A stretch of DNA of 64,000 nt from Microbacterium sp. SL75 (GTDB lineage Bacteria > Actinomycetota > Actinomycetes > Actinomycetales > Microbacteriaceae): contig NZ_CP113067.1 of assembly GCF_026625865.1 (NCBI RefSeq), positions 1,612,001 to 1,676,000 of the forward strand, in the 5' to 3' direction. The notes beneath the pieces were generated by a model that saw only the letters and a list, made by a program, of their open reading frames with translations, did not search any database and was not told the DNA's origin. The translations under genes and the position numbers were made by a program. The stretch's first letter is position 1, and every line of letters starts with the position of its first letter. Below are positions 15,810 through 28,199 of the stretch, in pieces.

Positions 15810-16813
15810 CGCAGCTGACGCCATTCGGCGCGCCCGCGACGGTGGGGGTGCGCATCGGAGCCTTCAGCGTCGACGCGGCCCTCGTGGTCATCGTCTCGGT
15901 CGTGGCATCCCTCCTGGCATCTCCCGTGTTGGGCGCGGCGGTCGCCGCCGAGGCGTTACTCGGCCTGTGGATCCTGCAGGCGCGACGCGGCCTCACCCCC
16001 GGCGCCCTGCTCTTCGGTCTGCGCACCGCGCGCGTCGAGGAGCCCGTCGTCCCGGGCGCCGGGCGGGCCTTCGTCCGCGGCCTTCTCGTGGTGCTCGGCG
16101 GCTTCGTGCTGCTGGCCGGCGCCTGGGTCGTCGTGGCCTCGGCGGCGTTCGACAGATCGGGCCGTCGGCGTTCCTGGGCCGATCGTGCCGCGGGAACCGT
16201 TCTGCTGTCCGTTCCCCGCGGAAGACAGGCTCCGGATGCCGATGAGCCCCGCGCCCTGTCGGAGCCGACGGTGCAACGCACCGGCGCTTCCCGCGAGCCC
16301 CTGCGGATGGACGCCTCGGCGGCGGCCCTGCCTCTCGCGCCGGCCTGGGACGCCCCCATCGTCGCGATCGAGGCGCCCAGCGTCGCGGGTGAGCGGCCCG
16401 CGACCATCACCCCCGAGCCCGCCGCCCCGACGCCGAGTGCTCCGGCGCGAACCCCGGGTGTCGGCCGTGCGCAACTGCTCGTCGTCTTCGACACGGGGCA
16501 GCGCGAGCAGTTCGACCTGCCTGCGGCCGTGAACTTCGGTCGCGCCCCCGTGGCCGATCAGCCGAACGACGTGCTCATCTCGGTCGACGATCCCGACCGC
16601 CTCATCTCGAAAACGCACCTGCGCCTCGAGCACGACGGCGAGACGGCGTGGGTCACCGACGCGGGGTCCACCAACGGATCCGAGCTGATCGACGACGACG
16701 GCACCGTCCACGTTCTCCGCCCCGGTTCGCGCACCCTGCTCGAGGAGGGCACCCGCGTGCGCCTCAGCGAACGCGTCTTCACCCTGAGTCGTCTGATCGG
16801 AGGTCCGGTGTGA
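15806..16813 (+). CDS. RDD-like membrane protein with C-terminal FHA domain
   Basis: A 335-aa protein. An N-terminal RDD-like region has three hydrophobic helices and the RxGAFSVDAALV and SWADRAAGT motifs (about residues 12-130). Then comes a Pro/Ala-rich linker and an FHA domain in the last 105 residues (FGRAPV, LISKTHLRLEH, DAGSTNGSEL). It would place a phosphothreonine reader at the membrane beside the secretion complex. ATGA overlap with the EccD-like gene and GTGA overlap with eccC put it in the middle of a three-gene operon. Its layout is like the DUF5684-FHA protein at the other end of the locus, so the system has two membrane-tethered FHA proteins. Confidence 0.9.
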   Translation: MTQLTPFGAPATVGVRIGAFSVDAALVVIVSVVASLLASPVLGAAVAAEALLGLWILQARRGLTPGALLFGLRTARVEEPVVPGAGRAFVRGLLVVLGGFVLLAGAWVVVASAAFDRSGRRRSWADRAAGTVLLSVPRGRQAPDADEPRALSEPTVQRTGASREPLRMDASAAALPLAPAWDAPIVAIEAPSVAGERPATITPEPAAPTPSAPARTPGVGRAQLLVVFDTGQREQFDLPAAVNFGRAPVADQPNDVLISVDDPDRLISKTHLRLEHDGETAWVTDAGSTNGSELIDDDGTVHVLRPGSRTLLEEGTRVRLSERVFTLSRLIGGPV

Positions 16814-19800
16814 GCACGGGTCCGCGCATCGCCCCGCCGTCCCTGCCCAACGGGCGGATCGTGCTCCAGCCGCCGCCCGAGCTCGTCCCGAACGAGGGCG
16901 GCAGCGGCATCCTGACCTCCCTCCTGCCGATGCTCGGCAGCGTGGGCGCCATCGTGATGGTGACCATCTCGAACAGCGGGCCGACGGGCTTTCTCATCGG
17001 CGGCATGTTCCTGCTGTCGTCGCTCGGCTTCGTCGCGGTGAACGGGTGGCGTCAGCGCGCCCAGCGCAATGCGCAGGTGCTCGGCAACCGGCGCGAGTAC
17101 CTCGCCTACCTCTCCGACCTGCGTGACACCGTGCGTGTCGCCGCCCGCAAGCAGCGCCGTCACGGTGGGTGGATCATGCCGGCTCCGGCCGCGCTGCCCT
17201 TCATCGCCGAAGAGCGCTCGCGCGTCTGGGAGCGCCAGCCCGGCGACGAGACGTTCCTCCTCGCCCGTATCGGGGTGACCGACCAGCCGCTCAGCCTCAC
17301 GCTCGAGGCGCCCGAGCTCCCGCCGCTGGCCCAGCTCGACCCGGTCGCCGCTTCGGCCGCGCACCGCTTCATGCTTACGCACGAGATGCAGCGCGACCTG
17401 CCGCTGGGCTTCCCCCTCGGCGACTACTCGCGCATCGAGCTCGTGGGCTCCGACGAAGACGCCGTCCGCAGCCTCGCTCGCTCGCTCGTGGCCTCCGCGG
17501 CCACTCTGCACGACCCCGAGGACGTCATCATCGCGATCCTCGCCGGTCCCGCGCAGATGCCCGCGTGGGACTGGGCGAAGTGGCTCCCGCACGCGATGTC
17601 GTCGCGCGTGCAGGACCGGCTCGGGCCCGCGCGCATGATCTCGGCATCCCTCGACGAACTCGTCGACATGCTGCCGCCGCAGCTCTCCACACGTCCGCGA
17701 TTCACGCCCGGTGGCGGGGTGACACCGCACGTGGTGCTGATCGTCGACGGCGTCGAGACCCCCACGAACAGCCCGCTCGTCGGGCTCGAGGGTGCGCAGG
17801 GTGTCACCGTGATCGACCTCCCCACGCGTTGGGACGAACTCGACGACCCCCACGTTGCCCGTGTCGCGCTCGCCGAAGCACCCGTGGTCGCGCGAGGCCG
17901 CCGCACCGAGAAGAAGCCCGTCTCTGTTCCCGCCGAGTTCATCGACGGAGCGGGTCGGGCCCAGACCTTCATCCCGGATGCCATGACCGTCGCCGAGGCC
18001 GAGGCCACCGCCCGACGGCTCATGCCGCTGCGGCCGGCGCCCATGGTCGTCGTCGATGCGCCGACCACGCAGGGTCAGCTGGAGCTCACCGAGCTCCTCG
18101 GCCTGCCCGATGTGCGGACGGTGAACTTCGACCAGGCGTGGACCCGCCGTCTCGAGCGCGACCGCCTGCGCGTGCCGATCGGCCAGGAGCCCTCGGGCGC
18201 GCCCCTCGTCCTCGACCTGAAGGAGTCCGCGTCGCAGGGCATGGGCCCGCACGGCGTGATGGTCGGCGCGACCGGATCGGGAAAGTCCGAGGTGCTGCGC
18301 ACGCTCGTGCTGGCCCTCGCCATGACGCACTCTCCCGAACAGCTCAACTTCGTGCTCGTCGACTTCAAGGGTGGTGCGACCTTCGCCGGTATGGCTGAGA
18401 TGCCGCACGTGTCGGCGGTCATCACCAACCTCGGCAGCGAGCTGGCTCTCGTCGACCGCTTCCAGGACGCCCTGCAGGGCGAGGTGGTGCGGCGGCAGGA
18501 GCTGCTGCGCGCCGCGGGCAACTTCGCGAACGTCGGCGAGTACGAGACCGCGCGTTTGGGCGGTCGGTCCGACCTCGCTCCCCTTCCGGCCCTCCTCGTC
18601 GTCGTCGACGAGTTCTCCGAGCTGCTGACGGCCAAGCCCGAGTTCGTCGACAGCTTCCTCAACATCGGTCGCGTCGGTCGATCTCTGCACGTCCACCTGC
18701 TGCTGGCATCCCAGCGTCTCGAAGAGGGCAAGCTGCGCGGTCTCGACACGTACCTGTCGTACCGGATCGGTCTGCGCACCTTCTCGGCCGCCGAATCGCG
18801 CACGATCATCGGCACGCCCGATGCGTACACGCTGCCGCAGGAGCCCGGCGTCGGCTTCCTCAAGAGCGACACCGAGAACCTCGTGCAGTTCCGCGCGGCG
18901 TACGTCTCGGGGCGGCCGAAGGGCAACGCCCGTCTGAACGTCGACGACCCCGAGTCGGAGGCGACGGGGCCCGCACGCGTCGAGGTCTTTACCGCTCTCG
19001 CCCAGCCCGACGACGACCCGGTCGAAGAGACGACGGATGCCAGCCCCGCAGCCATCGCGACCCCGGCGACCGACAAGCGTTCGACCTTCCAGATCGCCGT
19101 CGACCGCATGAAGGACCGCGGTCCCGAGGCGCACCAGGTGTGGCTCCCGCCGCTCGCGGACCCCGCCCCGCTCGACGAGCTCATGCCCGACCTCGCGGAG
19201 GACCCCGCCCTCGGTCTCGTCTCGCGACGCTGGCGCGACGCCGGCGCCCTCACGGTGCCGATCGGTGTCGTCGACATCCCGCTCGAGCAGCGCCGCGACC
19301 ACCTCACGGTGTCGCTCGGAGGTGCGGCCGGTCACGTCGCGATCGTCGGTTCGCCGCTGAGCGGCAAGTCGACCCTCGCGCGCACGCTCGTCTCGGCCCT
19401 GGCGCTGACGGGAACCCCGCAGGAGTTCCAGTTCTTCGTGCTCGACTTCGGCGGCGGTGGCTTCACCGCCATGCAGCAGCACCCGCACATCTCCGGTGTG
19501 GCCACCCGCACCGAGCCCGAGGCCGTCCGCCGTGCGATCGCCGAGGTCGAGGCCGTGCTCGATGCGCGCGAGCAATACTTCCGCCGCAATGCGGTCGACT
19601 CGATCGAGACCTACCGCTCGCGTCGGCGCGAGGGGCGTCTCGACGACGGCTTCGGCGATGTCTTCCTCATCATCGACGGGTGGTCGACGCTGCGGTCGGA
19701 GTTCGAACCGCTCGAAGCGCGCGTGCAGACCATCGCCGCGCGCGGCCTGAGCTTCGGCGTGCACGTCGTCGTCACCGCGAACCGGTGGCTCGAGATCCGC

Positions 19801-20814
19801 GCCAACCTGAAGGACCTCATCCAGACGCGCCTCGAGCTGCGCTTGGGAGATCCGACGGACTCCGACGTCGACCGCAAGCAGGCGGCCAACGTGCCGGTGG
19901 GGCAACCGGGCCGCGGGCTCGCCACGTCGAAGCTGCAGATGCTCACCTCGGTCCCTCGCATCGACGGGTCGGACGACCCCTCGACCATCGCGGACGGCGT
20001 CGCCGACATGATCGGCAAGATCACGAACGCCTGGCACGGGGAGCCGGGTCCCAAGCTTCGCCTGCTGCCCGAGAACATCTCGCTCGACGAGGTGCGCGCT
20101 CTCGCCGAACCGGGGGATCGTCGCATGCTCCTCGGTATCGAGGAGGCGCAGCTGTCGCCTTTCGGGATCGACCCGCGCGTGGAGCCGCACCTCTTCGTCT
20201 ACGGCGACTCGGGGATGGGCAAGTCGTCGTTCCTGCGCGGTGTGGCCAAAGAGATCCAGCGGCTGTACACCCCGGCCGAGGCGAAGATCTTCGTCGTCGA
20301 CTACCGGCGCGCTCTGCTCGGCGAGATCCCCGACGAGTACCTCGGCGCGTACCTGACCTCTCACGACCTGGCCACGGGCGGCATGAACGACCTGTCGCAG
20401 TACTTCGCGACGCGCATCCCCGGGCCCGACGTCACGCCGACCCAGCTGCGCGAGCGCAGCTGGTGGAAGGGCGCCGAGGGCTTCATCCTCATCGACGACT
20501 ACGACCTGGTCGCCACCAGTCAGGGCAACCCGATCGCGGTGCTGCAGCCGCTGCTGGCACAGGCAGGCGACCTGGGGCTGCACGTCATCCTGACCCGGCG
20601 GTCGGGTGGGGCGAGCCGTGCCGCGTACGATCCGATCATCCAGCGCTTCACCGACCTGGGCGTCACCGGCATCCTGCTCGGCGGCAACCCGGAAGAGGGG
20701 GCGCTCATCGGCCGCGTGAAGCCGGAGCGGGCGGCGCCCGGCCGTGCCCAGATCGTCAGCCGCGAGCAGGGACTGCTCGCCTCCCAGCTGGTGTTCTCCC
20801 CGCCGTCACACTGA
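16810..20814 (+). CDS. eccC: Type VII secretion ATPase EccC
   Basis: A 1334-aa motor ATPase. Two transmembrane helices lie at about residues 33-75, then a stalk/DUF domain, then three FtsK/SpoIIIE ATPase domains with Walker A motifs GATGSGKS (486-493), GSPLSGKS (847-854) and GDSGMGKS (1132-1139). Walker B-type strands are [22 protein letters not shown] and [10 protein letters not shown]. All three P-loops look intact. This is the single-chain EccC form (eccCa and eccCb fused). EccC recognises YxxxD/E signals through its third ATPase domain and drives export of WXG100 dimers. The GTG start at 16810 overlaps the previous stop by 4 bases. It closes the plus-strand operon. Confidence 0.96.
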   Translation: MSTGPRIAPPSLPNGRIVLQPPPELVPNEGGSGILTSLLPMLGSVGAIVMVTISNSGPTGFLIGGMFLLSSLGFVAVNGWRQRAQRNAQVLGNRREYLAYLSDLRDTVRVAARKQRRHGGWIMPAPAALPFIAEERSRVWERQPGDETFLLARIGVTDQPLSLTLEAPELPPLAQLDPVAASAAHRFMLTHEMQRDLPLGFPLGDYSRIELVGSDEDAVRSLARSLVASAATLHDPEDVIIAILAGPAQMPAWDWAKWLPHAMSSRVQDRLGPARMISASLDELVDMLPPQLSTRPRFTPGGGVTPHVVLIVDGVETPTNSPLVGLEGAQGVTVIDLPTRWDELDDPHVARVALAEAPVVARGRRTEKKPVSVPAEFIDGAGRAQTFIPDAMTVAEAEATARRLMPLRPAPMVVVDAPTTQGQLELTELLGLPDVRTVNFDQAWTRRLERDRLRVPIGQEPSGAPLVLDLKESASQGMGPHGVMVGATGSGKSEVLRTLVLALAMTHSPEQLNFVLVDFKGGATFAGMAEMPHVSAVITNLGSELALVDRFQDALQGEVVRRQELLRAAGNFANVGEYETARLGGRSDLAPLPALLVVVDEFSELLTAKPEFVDSFLNIGRVGRSLHVHLLLASQRLEEGKLRGLDTYLSYRIGLRTFSAAESRTIIGTPDAYTLPQEPGVGFLKSDTENLVQFRAAYVSGRPKGNARLNVDDPESEATGPARVEVFTALAQPDDDPVEETTDASPAAIATPATDKRSTFQIAVDRMKDRGPEAHQVWLPPLADPAPLDELMPDLAEDPALGLVSRRWRDAGALTVPIGVVDIPLEQRRDHLTVSLGGAAGHVAIVGSPLSGKSTLARTLVSALALTGTPQEFQFFVLDFGGGGFTAMQQHPHISGVATRTEPEAVRRAIAEVEAVLDAREQYFRRNAVDSIETYRSRRREGRLDDGFGDVFLIIDGWSTLRSEFEPLEARVQTIAARGLSFGVHVVVTANRWLEIRANLKDLIQTRLELRLGDPTDSDVDRKQAANVPVGQPGRGLATSKLQMLTSVPRIDGSDDPSTIADGVADMIGKITNAWHGEPGPKLRLLPENISLDEVRALAEPGDRRMLLGIEEAQLSPFGIDPRVEPHLFVYGDSGMGKSSFLRGVAKEIQRLYTPAEAKIFVVDYRRALLGEIPDEYLGAYLTSHDLATGGMNDLSQYFATRIPGPDVTPTQLRERSWWKGAEGFILIDDYDLVATSQGNPIAVLQPLLAQAGDLGLHVILTRRSGGASRAAYDPIIQRFTDLGVTGILLGGNPEEGALIGRVKPERAAPGRAQIVSREQGLLASQLVFSPPSH

Positions 20815-20909
20815 TCCGTCGTTCCTCCCCAGGAGCGATTCCCGCCCCGGTGTCCCCCGACGGATGCCGGGGCGGTGTGCGTGTCGGTGGCCCGGGTTAC
20901 CGTTGGGGG

Positions 20910-22949
<2,040 letters not shown>

Positions 22950-23327
22950 CGGCGCCGCGCCCGGGTGGTCTGGACGCCCCGTACCCGGCGGCCCGGATCC
23001 CGCCGCGGTCGCGCGCCTTCGCTCGGACCCTGCTCCCGCCGCGAGCTACTGCGAAACGGCATCTCGCTGACAAACCGGCGACACCTCGCTAGCGACTCGT
23101 CAGCGAGATGCCGTCTCGGGGGCTCGACCGCGCGACCCGGGCGAGCGGTACGCACCGGCCCCACGGCATCCGCCGCGCTCAGCGCGCTCACGGGAATGTT
23201 GACCACCCACAACGACTCGTCGAAACGGGAGGCGGGGGCGTTGTGCACATCTCACAGGTCGTTTGGGTGCACGTTGTGGAAGACCTACCGTATGAAGCGT
23301 CCTTTGCAACGTCGAAAGGTGCCGAAG
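22950..23327. other. Intergenic region after recQ with a 16-bp perfect inverted repeat
   Basis: This 378-base stretch holds no gene I can support. Its main feature is a perfect 16-bp inverted repeat, 23056-23071 (ACGGCATCTCGCTGAC) and 23099-23114, around a 27-base spacer. It may act as the recQ terminator, although it lies 107 bases past the stop and has no T-run. The last 110 bases, less GC-rich, probably hold the promoter of the acyl-CoA oxidase gene. Confidence 0.6.
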
Positions 23328-25430
23328 ATGACCGACGCCGCCGTCCGTCCCACCACGCCCGCCACGAGCACGCGTACTCCCGTCGGAGGCGCGCCCACCG
23401 CGCCGCACACCGCCGCCGAAGCGGCCGAAGGCCGCATCGACACCGAGCGTGTCACCGACCTCCTGCTCGGTACCTGGGGTGACACACGCCGCCAGGCGCG
23501 CGAGATGATCAAGGACCCCGCGCTGTGGCGCGACGACAGCTTGGGAATGGACGCGCACCGCGAGCGCACGCTCAGCCAGCTGCACCTGCTCGTTCAGAAC
23601 AAGGCCGTGCACCGTGCGTTCCCCAAGCGCCTGGGGGGCGAGGAGAACAACGGTGCCAACATCGCGGGCTTCGAGGAGCTCGTCGCCGCCGACCCCAGCC
23701 TGCAGATCAAATCCGGCGTGCAGTGGGGTCTCTTCGGTTCGGCCGTTCTCCAGCTCGGTACCCGCGAGCACCACGACAAGTGGCTTCCGGGCATCATGAG
23801 CCTCGAGATCCCGGGCGCCTTCGCGATGACCGAGACCGGTCACGGATCCGATGTCTCGGCGATCGGCACCACCGCGACATACGACCCCGAGACCGAGGAG
23901 TTCGTCATCCACACGCCGTTCCGCGGGGCGTGGAAGGACTATCTCGGCAACGCCGCCCTCCACGGCAAGGCGGCCACCGTGTTCGCACAGCTCATTACCC
24001 AGGGCGTCAACCACGGCGTGCACTGCTTCTACGTGCCCCTGCGCAACGAACAAGGCGACTTCCTCCCCGGTATCGGCGGCGAGGACGACGGTCTCAAGGG
24101 CGGGCTGAACGGCATCGACAACGGGCGCCTGCACTTCGACCAGGTGCGCGTCCCCCGCACGAACCTGCTCAACCGCTACGGCGACGTCGCCGCCGACGGA
24201 ACGTACTCGAGCGACATCGCCAGCCCCGGCCGTCGCTTCTTCACCATGCTCGGCACGCTCGTCCAGGGCCGCGTCTCGCTCGACGGGGCCGCCGCGTGGG
24301 CCTCGGCCATCGGCCTCATCATCGCCGTCACCTACGGCAACCAGCGGCGCCAGTTCGACTCGGGCAACGGCACCCCCGAGGTCACCCTGCTCGACTACGG
24401 CAAGCATCAGCGTCGGCTCCTGCCGCGTCTGGCGACGACCTACGCCGAGATCTTCGCGCACGACGAGTTCCTGCAGAAGTTCGACGGCGTCTTCAGCGGG
24501 CGCCTCGACACGGACGCCGATCGCGAAGACCTCGAGACGCTCGCCGCCGCTCTCAAGCCGTTGTCGACCTGGCACGCCCTCGACACCCTGCAGGAGTCTC
24601 GCGAAGCGTGCGGCGGCCAGGGGTTCCTCTTCGAGAACCGTCTCGTGGGCCTGCGCGCCGACCTCGACATCTACGTCACTTTCGAGGGCGACAACAACAT
24701 CCTGCTGCAGCTCGTCGGCAAGCGACTGCTCGCCGATTACGCGAAGCAGTTCAAGGGCAAGGATGCCAAGCAGCTCGCCGCCTTCGCGGTCGGTCAGACC
24801 GCCGGCAAGCTCTTCCACGGTGCCGGAATGCGCCAGCTCGGTCAGGCCGTCAGCGACTTCGGTTCGACCGCCCGCTCCGTCGAGAAGGGCCTGCGTGCCG
24901 AACAGCAGCACGAGTTGCTCGCCGGTCGCGTGCAGCAGATGATCGCCGACATCGCGGGGCGTCTGCGCCCGGCATCCAAGCTCTCCCGTGAAGACGCTGC
25001 CGCGCTGTTCAACGAGAACCAGGCGCAGCTGATCGAGGCCGCGCGTGCCCACGGTGAGTTGCTGCAATGGGAGGCGTTCACCGACGCCATCAACCGCATC
25101 ACCGACCGTGACACCCTCACGGTGCTGACCTGGTTGCGCGATCTCTTCGGCCTCCAGCTCGTCGAGAAGCACCTCGCCTGGTACCTCATCAACGGGCGCC
25201 TCTCGGCACAGCGGGGTGCGGCCGTGTCGAGCTACATCGACCGGCTCTGCGCTCGTCTCCGCCCGCATGCGCAGGACCTCGTCGACGCCTTCGGCTACGG
25301 TCCCGAGCACATCCGCGCCTCCATCGCATCGGGTGTCGAGAACGACCGTCAGAACGAAGCCGCGGCGTACTACGCCGCGCAGAAGGCCGCGGGCACCGCT
25401 CCGATCCCGGAGAAGAAGCCCGCCAAGTGA
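23328..25430 (+). CDS. Acyl-CoA dehydrogenase/oxidase family protein (acyl-CoA oxidase-like)
   Basis: A 700-aa flavoenzyme of the acyl-CoA oxidase (ACOX-like) branch, which is longer than the 380-aa dehydrogenases. It has an N-terminal helical domain (RERTLSQLHLLVQNKAVH...), a middle domain with the flavin-contact motif FAMTETGHGSDV, and two C-terminal helical domains including REACGGQGFLFENR and FEGDNNILLQL, the region carrying the catalytic acidic residue in this family. It would carry out the first step of fatty acid beta-oxidation, passing electrons to oxygen or to ETF. The ATG at 23328 is preferred because GAAAGG lies about 8 bases upstream; ATG 23292 would add 12 basic residues. Confidence 0.88.
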   Translation: MTDAAVRPTTPATSTRTPVGGAPTAPHTAAEAAEGRIDTERVTDLLLGTWGDTRRQAREMIKDPALWRDDSLGMDAHRERTLSQLHLLVQNKAVHRAFPKRLGGEENNGANIAGFEELVAADPSLQIKSGVQWGLFGSAVLQLGTREHHDKWLPGIMSLEIPGAFAMTETGHGSDVSAIGTTATYDPETEEFVIHTPFRGAWKDYLGNAALHGKAATVFAQLITQGVNHGVHCFYVPLRNEQGDFLPGIGGEDDGLKGGLNGIDNGRLHFDQVRVPRTNLLNRYGDVAADGTYSSDIASPGRRFFTMLGTLVQGRVSLDGAAAWASAIGLIIAVTYGNQRRQFDSGNGTPEVTLLDYGKHQRRLLPRLATTYAEIFAHDEFLQKFDGVFSGRLDTDADREDLETLAAALKPLSTWHALDTLQESREACGGQGFLFENRLVGLRADLDIYVTFEGDNNILLQLVGKRLLADYAKQFKGKDAKQLAAFAVGQTAGKLFHGAGMRQLGQAVSDFGSTARSVEKGLRAEQQHELLAGRVQQMIADIAGRLRPASKLSREDAAALFNENQAQLIEAARAHGELLQWEAFTDAINRITDRDTLTVLTWLRDLFGLQLVEKHLAWYLINGRLSAQRGAAVSSYIDRLCARLRPHAQDLVDAFGYGPEHIRASIASGVENDRQNEAAAYYAAQKAAGTAPIPEKKPAK

Positions 25431-25527
25431 CGCGCGAGGCGGGCGGTGGTCAGAGGGGGGCACCGCCGTCCGCTTCGCGCTCCGACTCGCGCAGAGCGAT
25501 GTCGGAGTTCCGCTCTAGCCTGGGGGG

Positions 25528-26103
25528 ATGAGCGACCTTCTGATAGGCGTCGACGGCACCGCTCGCTGCGCGTGGGCAGGTGCCGATGCCGAGTACCAGC
25601 GGTACCACGACGAAGAGTGGGGCACTGCCCTGCGCGGTGACCGCAGGCTGTTCGAGAAGATGAGCCTCGAGGGCTTTCAGGCGGGTCTCGCCTGGATCAC
25701 GATCCTTCGCAAACGCCCGCGCTTCCGCGAGGTCTTCCTCGACTTCGACCCCGCGGCGGTCGCGGCTTTCGGGTCCGATGACATAGAGCGTCTGATGCAG
25801 GATGCCGGCATCGTCCGCAACCGCGCGAAGATCGAGGCCGTGATCGGCAACGCCGCCCTGGTCACCCGGATGGGGGAGGGCGAGCTCGATGCCCTGCTGT
25901 GGTCCTTCGCACCCGCGGAGCACACGCCGCCGGCGACCTTCGCCGAGGTTCCCGCGGTGACACCGGAGTCGACCGCGATGAGCAAAGAACTGCGTCGTCG
26001 TGGCTTCCGGTTCGTCGGTCCCACCACCATGTACGCGCTCATGCAGTCCTCGGGCATGGTCGACGACCACGTCGCCGGGTGCTGGCGCGCCGCCGCCTCC
26101 TGA
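25528..26103 (+). CDS. tag: DNA-3-methyladenine glycosylase I
   Basis: A 191-aa base-excision repair enzyme that removes 3-methyladenine from DNA. It has the zinc-snap ligands of Tag: Cys and His in RCAWAGADAEYQRYHDEEWG at the N-terminus, and His and Cys in DDHVAGCW at the C-terminus. The catalytic and base-binding segment LFEKMSLEGFQAGLAWITIL and the PTTMYALMQSSGMVDDH motif are both intact. The length is normal for the family. It stands alone between acyl-CoA oxidase and the helicase gene. Confidence 0.95.
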   Translation: MSDLLIGVDGTARCAWAGADAEYQRYHDEEWGTALRGDRRLFEKMSLEGFQAGLAWITILRKRPRFREVFLDFDPAAVAAFGSDDIERLMQDAGIVRNRAKIEAVIGNAALVTRMGEGELDALLWSFAPAEHTPPATFAEVPAVTPESTAMSKELRRRGFRFVGPTTMYALMQSSGMVDDHVAGCWRAAAS

Positions 26104-26320
26104 CCGGTTCGACGGGGTCGATGTGCTCCGGGCCGCCTCGCACGGGTAGACTGCAACGTGGAGCTTTCGCTCCCAGCGTCGTCGAACGCACCGGCCCCTT
26201 CTTCTCGGGCCTTTGACCTTCACGGCGAACGGATGCGCCACCCGGCGCCTTCGCCCATGCAGCCGCAGCATCGCGGCATCCCGAATCGCCGTGCGCGCGT
26301 GCGCCGCGGCTGGAGTATTC

Positions 26321-27868
26321 ATGACGTCCCAGACTTTCGCTGACCTCGGCGTGCCCGCCCCCCTCGTCGACGTTCTCGCCTCGCAGGGCAAGAACGACGC
26401 GTTCCCCATCCAGGCCGACACCCTGCCCGACACGCTCGCCGGGCGCGATGTGCTCGGTCGCGGCAAGACCGGCTCGGGAAAGACCCTCGCCTTCTCCCTG
26501 CCCCTCGTCGCGCGTCTCGCCGGCAAGAACGACCGTCGCCGTGGCCGCAAGCCCCGCGCGCTCGTGCTCGCCCCCACCCGTGAGCTCGCGAACCAGATCG
26601 ACGAGGTCATCAAGCCCCTCGCCGCGGCCTATGGCCTGGTCACCACCACCGTCTACGGCGGCGTCAACCAGAAGCGTCAGGTCGACGCGTTCAACGGCGG
26701 TGTCGACATCCTCGTCGCGTGCCCCGGTCGCCTCGAAGACCTCATCGGCCAGGGCCACGCGAGCCTCGACGACGTCGAGATCACCGTGCTCGACGAGGCC
26801 GACCACATGGCCGACCTCGGCTTCCTGCCGGGCGTCACGCGCCTGCTGTCGCGCACGCCCGCCGGCGGACAGCGTCTGCTGTTCTCGGCGACGCTCGACA
26901 ACGGCGTCGACAAGCTGGTGAAGCGCTTCTTGCGCAACGAGGTCCTGCACTCGGTCGACGAGGCGCACTCGCACGTCGCGGCCATGACCCACCACGTCTT
27001 CGCCCCCGCCGACGCCGACGCGAAGAAGGACCTCGTGCAGACGCTCGCCTCGGGCACCGCCCGTCGCATCCTCTTCATGCGCACCAAGCACCAGGCCAAG
27101 AAGCTCGCCAAGGCGCTCACCGCCGCCGGCATCCCCTCGGTCGACCTGCACGGCAACCTTTCGCAGCCGCAGCGCGACCGCAACCTGGCCGCCTTCGGCG
27201 ACGGCCGCGCCAAGGTCCTCGTCGCCACCGACGTCGCCGCCCGCGGCGTGCACGTCGACGGTGTCGAGCTGGTCGTCCACGTCGACCCGCCCGTCGAGCA
27301 CAAGGCGTACCTGCACCGCTCGGGTCGTACGGCGCGCGCCGGTACCGCCGGCGACGTCGTCACGATCATGCTCCCCGAGCAGCGTCGTGACACCCTCGAC
27401 ATCCTCCGCAAGGCCAAGATCTCGGCCACGCCCACCGCGGTGACCCCGACCTCTCCCGAGGTCGTCGCCCTCGTCGGCGAGGTCGCCCCGTACGTCAAGC
27501 CCGAGCCGGTCGTCGCTCAGCCGCAGGGTGGGGGACGCTCGCAGGGCGCCAACGCTCAGCGCAAGCGCGCCGAGCGCGCGCAGGGTGGGGATGCCGCCTC
27601 CGCCGGTGGCGGACGCCGTCGTCGTGGCCGTGGTGCCGGTGGCCAGTCGACCGACGCTCCCGCCGCAGCCGGTCACGCGCCCCAGGGCGGCCGTGGACAG
27701 GGCCAGCGTTCCGGCGCCGGCCGCGGTGCGGGTGCCGGTGGGGGACAGCGTGCCGGTGCGGGCGCTTCGCGTTCACAGGGCGCGGGCCGCTCGGCATCCG
27801 GCAGCCCGACGACGGGCATGGTCGTGGGAGCACGCAGCCCCCGCACCAACCGTCGCGCCCAGGGCTGA
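26321..27868 (+). CDS. DEAD-box RNA helicase with Gly/Arg-rich tail
   Basis: A 515-aa ATP-dependent RNA helicase. The core carries the Q motif (NDAFPIQADTLP), Walker A GKTGSGKT (from residue 48), PTRELA, DEAD box VLDEADHMAD (Asp158), SAT (FSATLDN) and the C-terminal HRSGRTARAG. The last 120 residues are a Gly/Arg/Ala/Gln-rich tail like those that bind RNA and drive condensate formation. The ATG at 26321 has GGAG about 6 bases upstream. The leader of more than 200 bases after tag is long and may contain a structured, cold-responsive 5' region, as in other helicase genes; that is only a suggestion. A tandem repeat array lies just downstream. Confidence 0.94.
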   Translation: MTSQTFADLGVPAPLVDVLASQGKNDAFPIQADTLPDTLAGRDVLGRGKTGSGKTLAFSLPLVARLAGKNDRRRGRKPRALVLAPTRELANQIDEVIKPLAAAYGLVTTTVYGGVNQKRQVDAFNGGVDILVACPGRLEDLIGQGHASLDDVEITVLDEADHMADLGFLPGVTRLLSRTPAGGQRLLFSATLDNGVDKLVKRFLRNEVLHSVDEAHSHVAAMTHHVFAPADADAKKDLVQTLASGTARRILFMRTKHQAKKLAKALTAAGIPSVDLHGNLSQPQRDRNLAAFGDGRAKVLVATDVAARGVHVDGVELVVHVDPPVEHKAYLHRSGRTARAGTAGDVVTIMLPEQRRDTLDILRKAKISATPTAVTPTSPEVVALVGEVAPYVKPEPVVAQPQGGGRSQGANAQRKRAERAQGGDAASAGGGRRRRGRGAGGQSTDAPAAAGHAPQGGRGQGQRSGAGRGAGAGGGQRAGAGASRSQGAGRSASGSPTTGMVVGARSPRTNRRAQG

Positions 27869-27953
27869 TCCTTGCTTCTCGGTGCCCCCGTGGATTCGTC
27901 CACGGGGGCACCGTCGCGTCTACGGACGGTCGTGTGCCGTGGTCGCCGGGGCC

Positions 27954-28140
27954 GGGTCGCGTGCCGTCGTGCGAAGTGGGGTTCCGACGCACCGGTTCAG
28001 GATGCCGCGGGCGTCGGGGACGGGTCGCGTGCCGTCGTGTGCGGTCCCGACGCACCGGTTCAGGATGCCGTGGCCACCGGGGCCGGGTCGCGTGCCGTCC
28101 TGCGGACTGTGGTTCCGACACACCGGTTCAGGATGCCGCG
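27954..28140. repeat. Three tandem copies of a 63-68 base repeat
   Basis: Three units share GGGTCGCGTGCCGTC near the start and CACCGGTTCAGGATGCCG near the end: 27954-28010, 28022-28070 and 28085-28140, with start-to-start spacing of 68 and 63 bases. A partial unit (GTGCCGTGGTCGCCGGGGCC) precedes the first at about 27934-27953. The array fills most of the 331-base gap between the helicase gene and the resolvase-like gene. I see no gene in this gap; short minus-strand reading frames repeat with the DNA and are not credible. Confidence 0.85.
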
Positions 28141-28199
28141 GGCCCGGCGTTTCGGCCCGGACTCCGCCTGACGGCCCGGAGTCGACGGCCCGCCGGCCC

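Noticed and set aside
16558..20583. A very long open frame (about 1340 codons) on the minus strand opposite eccC
   Set aside because: It mirrors the eccC codons, is Arg/Asp/Glu/Gly-rich without any domain, and results from the strong GC bias in third positions.
23100..25463. A 787-codon minus-strand frame opposite the acyl-CoA oxidase gene
   Set aside because: It is antisense to a gene with clear family motifs; the translated sequence is low-complexity with no recognisable fold.
27954..28140. Possible CRISPR array
   Set aside because: There are only three units, what lies between the shared blocks is itself partly conserved, spacing is irregular, and no cas genes are in the window.
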